Shown in pieces: positions 1 to 6,279 of a stretch of 10,065 nucleotides of DNA (its first letter is position 1; every line of letters begins with the position of its first letter). The stretch lies in assembly GCA_016297165.1 (NCBI GenBank), contig JAEDHF010000066.1, forward strand, positions 1-10,065, given 5' to 3'. The position numbers were made by a program, and so were the translations under genes. Source of the stretch: Oscillospiraceae bacterium (lineage in GTDB: Bacteria; Bacillota; Clostridia; Oscillospirales; Ruminococcaceae). A model generated the notes under the pieces. That model was not told where the DNA came from, ran no database searches, and was given only the letters and a program-made list of their open reading frames with translations.

Positions 1-183
1 AGAAGAAGCTGTCGTTTCCTCCTTTTCGGCGCTGTCCGCTGTGGAAGCTGTTGTTTTTGCAGTAGTAGCTTCTGAAGCTTCAGTAGCCTTTTCGGTTCCG
101 GCTGTTGTATCGGAAAGCTTACCTCCGCAGGAAGAAAGCAAGGCCACAGACAGCATAAGAAGAGTAAGCGCTATCTTTTTCAT
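1..183 (-). CDS. Putative lipoprotein, N-terminal part only (runs off window edge)
   Basis: An open frame of 61 codons starts with ATG at 183 and continues past the left edge. It begins MKKIALTLLMLSVALLSSCGG: two lysines, a hydrophobic stretch and a lipobox L16-S17-S18-C19, so the protein should be exported, cleaved before Cys19 and lipid-anchored on the outer face of the cytoplasmic membrane. The following ~40 residues are almost entirely Ala, Thr, Ser, Glu and Lys, a typical flexible linker between the anchor and a folded domain, which here lies outside the window. A Shine-Dalgarno AGAAAGGA sits about 8 nt before the ATG. The gene starts 26 bp after the stop of the MetRS-like gene on the same strand, so it may be co-transcribed with the synthetases. 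It could be a solute-binding lipoprotein, but the visible part does not show this. Confidence 0.85.
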   Translation of the reverse strand, partial: MKKIALTLLMLSVALLSSCGGKLSDTTAGTEKATEASEATTAKTTASTADSAEKEETTASS

Positions 184-209
184 AACATTATCCTTTCTCA
201 GCGAAGGGT

Positions 210-2237
210 TTATTCCGCTTCCTCGGCAGCAAACTGGCTTGGGTGTCTTGTGAAGAAATCGACACGGGGCTCTAAGAATTTAAGCTTATGATCCTTTCCG
301 TCTGTGAAAGAAGCCATTGTGTCGAAAATCTTATCCCAGCTCCAGAAGGATTTGTCAAGCTGTAAATACTCTAAAATCATTTCCGTACCCTTAGGAGCCA
401 TGGGGTGAAGGAGAACTGCCGCAGTTCTTATCATGTGGAACACATTTATGAGAGTTTTTCTTCTTAACTCGCTGTCCTCGTTCTTGTCTGCGTCGCCAAA
501 GTTCTTCGCCATATACTTGCTTGCCTTACGGATATAGCTGTCGAGAACGTAGGTGGCCTGATGGAATTCAAAGCGGTACATAAAGCGCTCGTAATCGAGA
601 ATTGCTTTTTTAGCGTCGGCTAAAACCTGTTCATCCACCTCGCCCACAGGCATCATACCGTCGTAGTATTTCTGGGTTGTATAGAAGCAGGTTCTTATAA
701 TTCTGTTGAATACGTTAGAGAGAAGGAAGCCGTCCTTAACTACGGGGTCGGCGTCCTCGGGCTTAGCTTCGGGGTTAAGGGGCTTAGGCTGGAAGCTTAC
801 GCTTCTCTGTCCGAGTCCGAGTCCGAGATAATGCATTCTGAGCTGTTCGGGGGTATAGTAGTTTAAAAGGTCAGCCGCCATGGGTGGCTTTACCGAGCCC
901 GAGCTGGAAGCCTTTTTATCAAGGAAAAGAATATGGTTATTTGCGCAGAGAACAGGAAGCTGCATATCGCCGTCGGCAGGGTCGGAAACTATTCCCTCCT
1001 TGCCCTGGAGTGCCATAAACATAGCCATTTCAGCAACGCCGTAGAAATAGATGTTATCTGCGCCGATAAACTGGTAAACCTGCGCGTCCTTACTGCACCA
1101 GAAATCCGTAACCTCCTTCATATCCCTGCCTCTGTCCTTTAAAACGGAAGCGGTAAAGGAAATAGGCGCCCAGAGGGATTCGGGCCATACCCATACTGTA
1201 AGCGGCTCCTCACCTTCAAGATTAGGAGCCTTTACGCCCCATTCGATATTGCCTGTAAGGCGGAAGGGTACGAGGGTTTTACCCGTTCTGAAACGGATTC
1301 CGTTAGCGGAAAGAATCTCACAAGCCTTATTCATATCGTCAAGCTTTCCGAACTTAATTGTAAAGGAAGGCTTTTTCTTTTCCTCGATGAATTCGTGTTC
1401 GGGCATTTCACCCTTAACAGCCTCATACTTTTCGAGAAGCTCGTTCTTGATATGGATTACGGGGTCGTTAAGAAACTCGGAAATAGTCTTTGTAACGAGA
1501 GGACGTACGTTCTTCTGCTTTGAGATATGCTCAACATACTCCTTCATAAGTCCGTTGAATGCAGGCAAATCGAAATACCAGTTATAAACGTCCTTCATTA
1601 CGGGAGTTTCGCCGGTAAGAGTACTCTTAGGGTCGATAAGGTTTTCGGGCATATACTGATGTCCCAGGTCACATTCGTCGGCATAACCCTTTTCGGAATT
1701 ACAGCCGTCAACGGGACATTTACCGATAACCTGACGTCCGTTTAAGAAACAGCCTGCCTTCTCGTCGTAGAACTGCTTATTTGCAATTCTCTTCAAGAAT
1801 CCGTTTTCATAAAGCCTTCTTATAAATATATCGGAAACCTCGTCATGAATCTTCGCAGTTTCGCCAAGTCCCGAAGCGCCGAATTTATCAAGGCTTATCA
1901 TATAGTCGTCAAGGGTTTTCTTCTGCGCTTCGTGGTTGGAGCGTACGAAATCCTGAATACTGCCCTCAAATTTTCCTTCGGCAACAAGCTTTCTGTAGCC
2001 CTCGGCGATAGGAGAACCGTAGCAGTCGGTACCCGACACGAAAATAACGTTTTCTTCCCCTAATCTGTCCCTTAAAAATCTCGCATATACGTCGGCGAAT
2101 ACGAATACACCGCCGATATGGCCGAAATGGAGAGTCTTATTGCCGTAGGGCATACCGCCTGTTATAATGGCTCTCTTCGGGAATTCGGGACGAGGAATTT
2201 CTCTTTTTACGAATTCGTTGTTGTTATCTTTTCCCAT
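210..2237 (-). CDS. metG: Divergent methionyl-tRNA synthetase-like class I aminoacyl-tRNA ligase
   Basis: This 675-residue protein resembles MetRS along its whole length. The first half of the Rossmann fold has the HIGH-type motif H37-F-G-H40. Next comes the connective domain with a zinc knuckle (C174, C179, C189; the fourth position looks like H193, where E. coli MetRS has Cys), then the MetRS-typical stretch IDPKS...GETPVM (201-214). From about 255 to 325 there is an extra module relative to E. coli MetRS. The second half of the active site follows, then an alpha-helical anticodon-binding-like domain (about 500-625). Several signature residues are changed: KMSKS reads K442-A-S-S-S, the WxDAP methionine-pocket motif reads W349-V-W-P-E, the pocket His (E. 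coli H301) aligns with Y399, and the Pro-Trp that reads the CAU anticodon is not visible near 575-585. It lacks the C-terminal tRNA-binding (EMAP-like) domain. SD GGGAAGGA lies about 7 nt before the ATG; gltX ends 43 bp upstream. Family membership is clear; specificity for methionine is not certain. Confidence 0.85.
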   Translation of the reverse strand: MGKDNNNEFVKREIPRPEFPKRAIITGGMPYGNKTLHFGHIGGVFVFADVYARFLRDRLGEENVIFVSGTDCYGSPIAEGYRKLVAEGKFEGSIQDFVRSNHEAQKKTLDDYMISLDKFGASGLGETAKIHDEVSDIFIRRLYENGFLKRIANKQFYDEKAGCFLNGRQVIGKCPVDGCNSEKGYADECDLGHQYMPENLIDPKSTLTGETPVMKDVYNWYFDLPAFNGLMKEYVEHISKQKNVRPLVTKTISEFLNDPVIHIKNELLEKYEAVKGEMPEHEFIEEKKKPSFTIKFGKLDDMNKACEILSANGIRFRTGKTLVPFRLTGNIEWGVKAPNLEGEEPLTVWVWPESLWAPISFTASVLKDRGRDMKEVTDFWCSKDAQVYQFIGADNIYFYGVAEMAMFMALQGKEGIVSDPADGDMQLPVLCANNHILFLDKKASSSGSVKPPMAADLLNYYTPEQLRMHYLGLGLGQRSVSFQPKPLNPEAKPEDADPVVKDGFLLSNVFNRIIRTCFYTTQKYYDGMMPVGEVDEQVLADAKKAILDYERFMYRFEFHQATYVLDSYIRKASKYMAKNFGDADKNEDSELRRKTLINVFHMIRTAAVLLHPMAPKGTEMILEYLQLDKSFWSWDKIFDTMASFTDGKDHKLKFLEPRVDFFTRHPSQFAAEEAE

Positions 2238-2280
2238 TTTTTAGTCCTTCCCTTCCTGTTCGGAAGTATTATTTATCTGA

Positions 2281-3735
2281 TTACTTTATTCTTTCGAGGC
2301 TCGTTTTAAGTCTCTTTAAAGACTCCTCTTTTCCGAGAATGTCCATAAGCTCCGTAGCTCCGCCGGGGGTTACAGCAAGGCCTGAAACGCCTATTCTTAC
2401 TGCCCACATAAGAGCGCCCGCCTTAACGCCCTTTTCCTCGGCAAGCGCCTTCAAATCGGCGAAAAGGGTATCGTTTGTCCAGTCGGAAACGCCCTCGAGA
2501 ACGGGGATAGTGTATTCGAGAATGTCTCTGCAAAGCTCTACTGTAGTCTTATTCTTCTTGTTTACGAAAAGCTCCGTATCATAATCGGGAAGACCTAAAA
2601 GGAATTCCGCCTTTTCGTTTACCTCGGGGAAAACGGATACTCTCGACTGTACCATTGCCGCTAATTTCTTGTTATCTGCGTACTGCTTAAGCTCATCACG
2701 GTAATAAGGCTTCGCCATTTCAATAAACTTATCGGGGTCAAGCTTCTTGATATAATTGCTGTTGAACCATAAAAGCTTATCATAGTCAAAAACCGAGGGA
2801 GATTTGCTTATGCCCTCGAGGGAGAAAATCTTTTCAAGCTCGCTTATTGTGAAGAACTCTTCGTTTGTATCCTTGGGGCACCAGCCTGTGAACGCCATAT
2901 AGTTGATTATCGCTTCGGGGAGATAGCCGTTCTTAACGAGCTCCTGGAAGCTTACGGAGCCATGGCGCTTAGAGAGCTTACTTGTAGTTCCGTCCTCGTT
3001 TTTACCCATAATAAGAGGAAGGTGGCAATATACGGGGCGCTCCCAGCCGAAGGCGTCATAGAGAAGAACGTATTTCGGTGTTGATGTGAGGTATTCACAG
3101 CCTCTTACAACGTGGGTAACTCCCATAAGGTGGTCGTCTATAACGTGGCAGAAGTTATAGGTAGGGAAACCGTCCGCCTTCATAAGAATCTGGTCCTGCA
3201 TTTCGCTGTTTTCGATTTCAATATGACCGTAAACAACGTCGTCATAACCCGTACTGCCTTCGAGGGGCATTTTCTGACGGATTACGAAGGGGATTCCCTC
3301 GGCAAGGTTCTTTTCAACCTCTTCCTTTGATAAATTACGGCAGTGACGGTCGTAGCCTGCGCCGATATCGCCTGTTTCGTGAAGGCTGTCCAGTCTTTCC
3401 TTTGTGCAGAAGCAATAGTAGGCGTAGCCCTTCTCTACAAGCTCCTTAGCGTATTTCATATAGATATCCTTACGCTGACTCTGTATATACGGACCGTTGG
3501 GACCGCCGATATCGGGACCCTCGTCGTGCTTCATGCCCGAAACTCTTAAAGTATCGTATATAACGTCAACCGCACCCTCAACAAGACGTTCCTGGTCGGT
3601 ATCCTCGATACGAAGAATAAACTTTCCGTTATTTGCTCTTGCAAGGAGATAAGCGTAAAGAGCTGTTCTTAAATTTCCTATGTGCATAAAACCCGTTGGG
3701 CTTGGCGCAAAACGAGTTACAAAGCCTTCTGCCAT
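2281..3735 (-). CDS. gltX: Glutamyl-tRNA synthetase
   Basis: GltX charges tRNA with glutamate in the cytoplasm; in clostridia it often also charges tRNA-Gln for later amidation by GatCAB, which is not visible here. The protein is 484 residues, normal for the family. It opens with TRFAPSPTG and the HIGH-type motif H18-I-G-N21, then RIEDTD (42-47), the zinc-site-like C108-x-C110 with C132, and the KMSKS-type K253-L-S-K-R257, followed by an all-helical C-terminal anticodon domain. The start at 3735 is preferred: a purine-rich AAAAGGATGGG lies 7-11 nt upstream, and the protein then begins MAEGFVTRFAPSPTG as relatives do. An ATG at 3747 would add four residues, but AAAAGG directly abuts it with no spacing. 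It is the first gene of a leftward operon under the promoter at 3779-3807. The leader is only about 40 nt, so there is no T-box. Confidence 0.96.
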   Translation of the reverse strand: MAEGFVTRFAPSPTGFMHIGNLRTALYAYLLARANNGKFILRIEDTDQERLVEGAVDVIYDTLRVSGMKHDEGPDIGGPNGPYIQSQRKDIYMKYAKELVEKGYAYYCFCTKERLDSLHETGDIGAGYDRHCRNLSKEEVEKNLAEGIPFVIRQKMPLEGSTGYDDVVYGHIEIENSEMQDQILMKADGFPTYNFCHVIDDHLMGVTHVVRGCEYLTSTPKYVLLYDAFGWERPVYCHLPLIMGKNEDGTTSKLSKRHGSVSFQELVKNGYLPEAIINYMAFTGWCPKDTNEEFFTISELEKIFSLEGISKSPSVFDYDKLLWFNSNYIKKLDPDKFIEMAKPYYRDELKQYADNKKLAAMVQSRVSVFPEVNEKAEFLLGLPDYDTELFVNKKNKTTVELCRDILEYTIPVLEGVSDWTNDTLFADLKALAEEKGVKAGALMWAVRIGVSGLAVTPGGATELMDILGKEESLKRLKTSLERIK

Positions 3736-3778
3736 AGTTTTTCCCATCCTTTTCTTTTTGATATTTTCAATACCCTAT

Positions 3779-3807
3779 ATTATATGATATTTTTCCCTTT
3801 TTGTCAA
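3779..3807 (-). promoter_or_regulatory. Promoter of the gltX operon
   Basis: Read leftward, TTGACA (3802-3807) and a perfect TATAAT (3779-3784) are separated by exactly 17 bp, a housekeeping sigma-A consensus. Transcription should begin near 3772, giving a leader of about 37 nt before gltX. The surrounding DNA is very AT-rich. Confidence 0.9.
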
Positions 3808-3858
3808 TATTTTACCCCTTATCAGAGTAATAAAGAAAAATAAAATTCGTCCTACCTA

Positions 3859-3887
3859 TTGACATACTAACGAACGTTTGCTAAAAT
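3859..3887 (+). promoter_or_regulatory. Promoter of the tetR-GNAT operon
   Basis: TTGACA (3859-3864) and TAAAAT (3882-3887) are separated by 17 bp. The expected start of transcription is near 3894, about 32 nt before the TetR start. The spacer holds an imperfect palindrome described separately. This promoter is divergent from the gltX promoter; the two -35 boxes lie about 50 bp apart. Confidence 0.85.
3868..3883. promoter_or_regulatory. Operator-like palindrome in the tetR promoter spacer
   Basis: TAACGAACGTTTGCTA reads as an inverted repeat: 12 of 16 positions match its reverse complement, centred on AACGTT, with the mismatches at symmetric positions. It fills the space between the -35 and -10 boxes and overlaps the first two bases of the -10. 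TetR-family proteins commonly bind such palindromes and block their own promoters. Binding by the adjacent TetR protein is inference. Confidence 0.65.
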
Positions 3888-3911
3888 ATAGTTATCAAAT
3901 TATTGCTGTAT

Positions 3912-3920
3912 AGGAGGTAA
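3912..3920 (+). promoter_or_regulatory. Strong Shine-Dalgarno that fixes the AUA start of tetR
   Basis: AGGAGGTAA is almost a full complement of the 16S rRNA 3' end. The AGGAGG core ends 8 nt before the in-frame ATA at 3926, the usual spacing. No ATG, GTG, TTG or CTG lies in frame between the upstream stop (TAG at 3911) and codon 81, so this site is the main reason for placing the start at 3926. Confidence 0.8.
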
Positions 3921-3925
3921 CCGCC

Positions 3926-4519
3926 ATAAAAACCATACCTACAAAAGAAAGAATACTTGACGCCGCCCTTACCCTTTTCGCCGAAAGAGGCTACGACGGC
4001 ACAGGAGTTGACCTTATCGCCGAGAACGCAGGACTTAAGGGTCCCTCCATATATAAGCATTTCAAAGGCAAGGAGGATATCCTCGACGCTCTTATAGAAA
4101 AGGTTGAGAATTATTATGCAATAAATTTTGGTTCCGAGGATAGCCCGGGAAAAGTACCTGCCAATATGGAGGAGCTTATTGAGATTTCATTAAACAGAAT
4201 TAAATTTACACTCACCGACCCCATTATAAGAAAAGTGAGACGACTCCTTACTATGGAGCAATTCAGAAATCCCGGTATCGCTAAGCTCACCACAAAGTAT
4301 AACATTGACAGTCTCCAGGGCTTGTACAGACGACTTTTCTCCGCTATGATAGAAAATGGCTCCATTAAGCATAACGACCCCGAATTTCTTGCTATTATAT
4401 TCACCTCCCCTGTTTCACTGCTGATACAGCTCTACGACAGAGAACCGCATAGAGAAAATGAGGCGGTAAAGAGGATTGAGGATTATTTCAGAAGGTTTGC
4501 CGAAGAATATGGCGTTTAA
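3926..4519 (+). CDS. TetR/AcrR-family transcriptional regulator with AUA start
   Basis: The 197-residue protein has a typical TetR N-terminal DNA-binding domain: TKERILDAALTLFAERGYDG (6-25), then a helix-turn-helix at about 26-46 ending in GPSIYKHFKGKEDIL, followed by a helical ligand and dimerisation domain. It probably represses its own promoter. The length is normal for the family. The start is unusual: the only codon at the correct distance from the strong Shine-Dalgarno is ATA (3926), and the first in-frame ATG is codon 81, after the whole DNA-binding domain. The 80 preceding codons are free of stops and fit the family well, so the gene appears intact, with either true AUA initiation or a start-codon mutation or base-calling error. 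The GNAT gene follows 18 bp downstream. The ligand and any remote targets cannot be told from the sequence. Confidence 0.9.
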   Translation: MKTIPTKERILDAALTLFAERGYDGTGVDLIAENAGLKGPSIYKHFKGKEDILDALIEKVENYYAINFGSEDSPGKVPANMEELIEISLNRIKFTLTDPIIRKVRRLLTMEQFRNPGIAKLTTKYNIDSLQGLYRRLFSAMIENGSIKHNDPEFLAIIFTSPVSLLIQLYDREPHRENEAVKRIEDYFRRFAEEYGV

Positions 4520-4537
4520 AGGTGACATATAAAGCTT

Positions 4538-4975
4538 ATGGTACGAGAGATATACGAAAATGAATTGAATGCGCTTCTTGAGCTTTATCTTAATCTGCAT
4601 GAGCAGTCGGTACCCGAAATGTCGGATAATCTGAAAAACACCTGGGACAGCATTATGAATGACAAAAATCATCACATAATCGTTAAGGTTATTGATGATA
4701 AAATTGTGGCTTCCTGCGTATGCGTTATTATCCCGAATTTAACGAGAGGCGTCCGACCCTACGCTTTTATTGAGAATGTTGTTACACACAAGGATTATCG
4801 TGGCAGGGGCTACGCTACGGAGTGTCTTAATTTTGCTAAGGAAATTGCAGTAAGTGAGAACTGCTATAAAATGATGCTCCTTACGGGCTCGAAGGAGAAA
4901 AAAACTCTGGGCTTCTACGAAAGAGCAGGATATAACAGCGCCGATAAAACCGCCTTTATTCAGTGGCTTGAATAA
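4538..4975 (+). CDS. GNAT-family N-acetyltransferase
   Basis: This 145-residue protein has the GNAT fold. Motif A lies at about 78-100, with the acetyl-CoA pyrophosphate-binding stretch Y87-R-G-R-G-Y-A-T94, and the C-terminal part has the common FYERAGY (126-132) followed by FIQWLE. The family transfers acetyl from acetyl-CoA to an amine; the substrate here is not apparent. It follows tetR by 18 bp, is probably co-transcribed, and may be under the same TetR control. The start is uncertain: the only clear SD, AAAGGTGA at 4518-4525, is too far (12-15 nt) from the ATG at 4538 but better spaced for an in-frame ATA at 4529, which would add MKL. The gene ends just before the bidirectional terminator. 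Confidence 0.9.
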   Translation: MVREIYENELNALLELYLNLHEQSVPEMSDNLKNTWDSIMNDKNHHIIVKVIDDKIVASCVCVIIPNLTRGVRPYAFIENVVTHKDYRGRGYATECLNFAKEIAVSENCYKMMLLTGSKEKKTLGFYERAGYNSADKTAFIQWLE

Positions 4976-4982
4976 GCAAAAT

Positions 4983-5025
4983 ACCGCCGCAGATGTCAGA
5001 AAATGACAACTGCGGCGGTTTATTG
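4983..5025. terminator. Bidirectional intrinsic terminator between convergent genes
   Basis: ACCGCCGCAG (4983-4992) pairs perfectly with CTGCGGCGGT (5010-5019). An inner stem TGTCA/TGACA (4994-4998, 5004-5008) with a GAAAA loop stacks on it across one A-A mismatch. TTTATTGTTAT follows on the plus strand. Read leftward, the hairpin is followed by the T-containing stretch TATTTTGCTTATT. It can end both the tetR-GNAT transcript and the thiN operon. Confidence 0.93.
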
Positions 5026-5679
5026 TTATAATAATTCATTAAAGCTATGTATGAACATATCGGCTTCTTTTTCAATTTCCTCTGCGTCACGCTCCGAGGT
5101 TTCATCATAAACTCCTACGGTTTTAAAGCCGCCTGCCTTAGCGCCCTTTATTCCGAGAAGAATATCTTCGAAAACTACGCTTTCCTCCGCCCTTACGCCC
5201 ATTCTTTCACAGGCAAGCAGATATATATCGGGAAAGCCCTTTTTCCGCTCAACCTCGCTGACGTTTACAACTGCGTCGAAGAAGCCTTCTATTCCCGTAA
5301 GCTTTAAAGCAGGAATATATAAATCCTCGTCGTTGGCGGTAGCTACCGCAAGCTTTATGCCCCTGCCCCTTAGCAGCTTAAGATAGTCGAGAGCGCCCTC
5401 CTTAAGCTTTACCTTATGGGTGTAGAAATCTATGGACATACTATGCCATTCCTTCATCATTTCCTCGGGAGTTTCGGGAATCCCGAAGCGCCGCTTCGTA
5501 TAGACTGCGGTTTCGTAGCTTCCGAGATGCGCTATTTCAAGAAGATAATCTTCGGGGATAGTCATAATGCCCTTACTCCGCAGATATATCCCATCCAGCT
5601 CGCTCCAGAACCACATTGAGTCCATAAGGGTTCCGTCAAGGTCGAAAATCGCCCCTTTAGTATTATCCGGAATACTCAT
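5026..5679 (-). CDS. HAD-superfamily hydrolase (beta-phosphoglucomutase-like)
   Basis: The 217-residue protein carries all HAD motifs: motif I D13-L-D-G-T17 with nucleophile Asp13 and acid/base Asp15, motif II Thr114 (VATAND), motif III Lys147 before GFPD, and motif IV E171-D172. A helical cap of about 70 residues sits between motifs I and II, as in the beta-phosphoglucomutase/phosphoglycolate phosphatase subgroup. It is expected to be a cytoplasmic phosphatase or phosphomutase acting on a small phosphorylated metabolite; the substrate cannot be read from the sequence. Its ATG overlaps the stop of the upstream kinase-like gene in an ATGA (5676-5679), with only a weak SD of its own, so it is probably translationally coupled. 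It is the last gene of the thiN operon. Confidence 0.93.
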   Translation of the reverse strand: MSIPDNTKGAIFDLDGTLMDSMWFWSELDGIYLRSKGIMTIPEDYLLEIAHLGSYETAVYTKRRFGIPETPEEMMKEWHSMSIDFYTHKVKLKEGALDYLKLLRGRGIKLAVATANDEDLYIPALKLTGIEGFFDAVVNVSEVERKKGFPDIYLLACERMGVRAEESVVFEDILLGIKGAKAGGFKTVGVYDETSERDAEEIEKEADMFIHSFNELL

Positions 5680-6266
5680 TCGCCCTGCTTCGCCTTTATA
5701 TAGTCAACGATTATGTCAACGGTTTTATCTATGCCCACATCGGAATTAACGGTAATATCGTAGGCGTCAGCCCTGCCCCAGCTATCGTCGGCAAAATAAT
5801 TGAAATATGCTATTCTGCTCTTATCCTTTTTCTGGACATAAGCCTTATAGTTTTCAGCCTTTTCGCCGTAGCCGTTCTTTACACGCTCCATTCTCGACTC
5901 AAGAGGAGCATGGATAAATACCTTTATTACGTCATCGCAGTCCCTTAATACATAGTCGGCACAGCGACCCACAATAACGCAGCTTTCCTTATTGTAAAGG
6001 TCCTTAATAACCCTGGACTGGGCAATAAAAATCATATCCGAGGCAGGAAGAATCTGGCTTCCTATATAAAGATGATATAAAAGGCTCTGTGTTCTTTTCT
6101 GGTCGTTTTGCTTTATGAATTCCTCGGTATAGCCGCTTTCCTTAGCCACAAGAGAAAGAAGCTCGCCGTCATAATACTTTATTCCCAGTTTTTCGGCAAT
6201 CTTCTTACCTATTCCTCTTCCACCCGAACCATATTCTCTTTCGATGGTTATGATTGTTTTTTTCAT
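5676..6266 (-). CDS. Cytidylate kinase-like P-loop protein
   Basis: The 196-residue protein begins with the signature of the cytidylate-kinase-like family (Cytidylate_kin2): ITIEREYGSGGRGIGKKIAEKLG, with the glycine-rich nucleotide-binding loop at 13-22. Further family hallmarks are YYDGELL (31-37), CVIVGRCADYVL (96-107), the arginine-rich lid-like KKDKSRIAYFNYF (146-158) and YDITVNS (169-175). Members resemble nucleoside monophosphate kinases, but most have no proven substrate; it is not the canonical Cmk. The family usually reads GGREIG in the loop, whereas here it is GGRGIG. SD AAGGAGG lies 8 nt before the ATG. The gene follows thiN by 13 bp and overlaps the HAD gene by 4 nt, indicating one operon and possibly linked functions. 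Confidence 0.9.
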   Translation of the reverse strand: MKKTIITIEREYGSGGRGIGKKIAEKLGIKYYDGELLSLVAKESGYTEEFIKQNDQKRTQSLLYHLYIGSQILPASDMIFIAQSRVIKDLYNKESCVIVGRCADYVLRDCDDVIKVFIHAPLESRMERVKNGYGEKAENYKAYVQKKDKSRIAYFNYFADDSWGRADAYDITVNSDVGIDKTVDIIVDYIKAKQGE

Positions 6267-6279
6267 ACTGCAAGCCTCC

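Noticed and set aside
41..253. Rightward 70-residue open frame at the left edge
   Set aside because: It is antisense to the lipoprotein signal and linker; the Ala/Val-rich translation is a shadow of the Ala/Thr/Ser repeat. There is no SD.
3736..3778. Possible T-box leader for the synthetase operon
   Set aside because: The transcript leader is only about 37-40 nt from the predicted start, far too short for a T-box, and no T-box sequence (TGGNACCGCG-like) is seen.
4114..4404. Leftward 96-residue open frame opposite tetR
   Set aside because: It lies opposite the well-supported TetR helical domain, with no SD or promoter.
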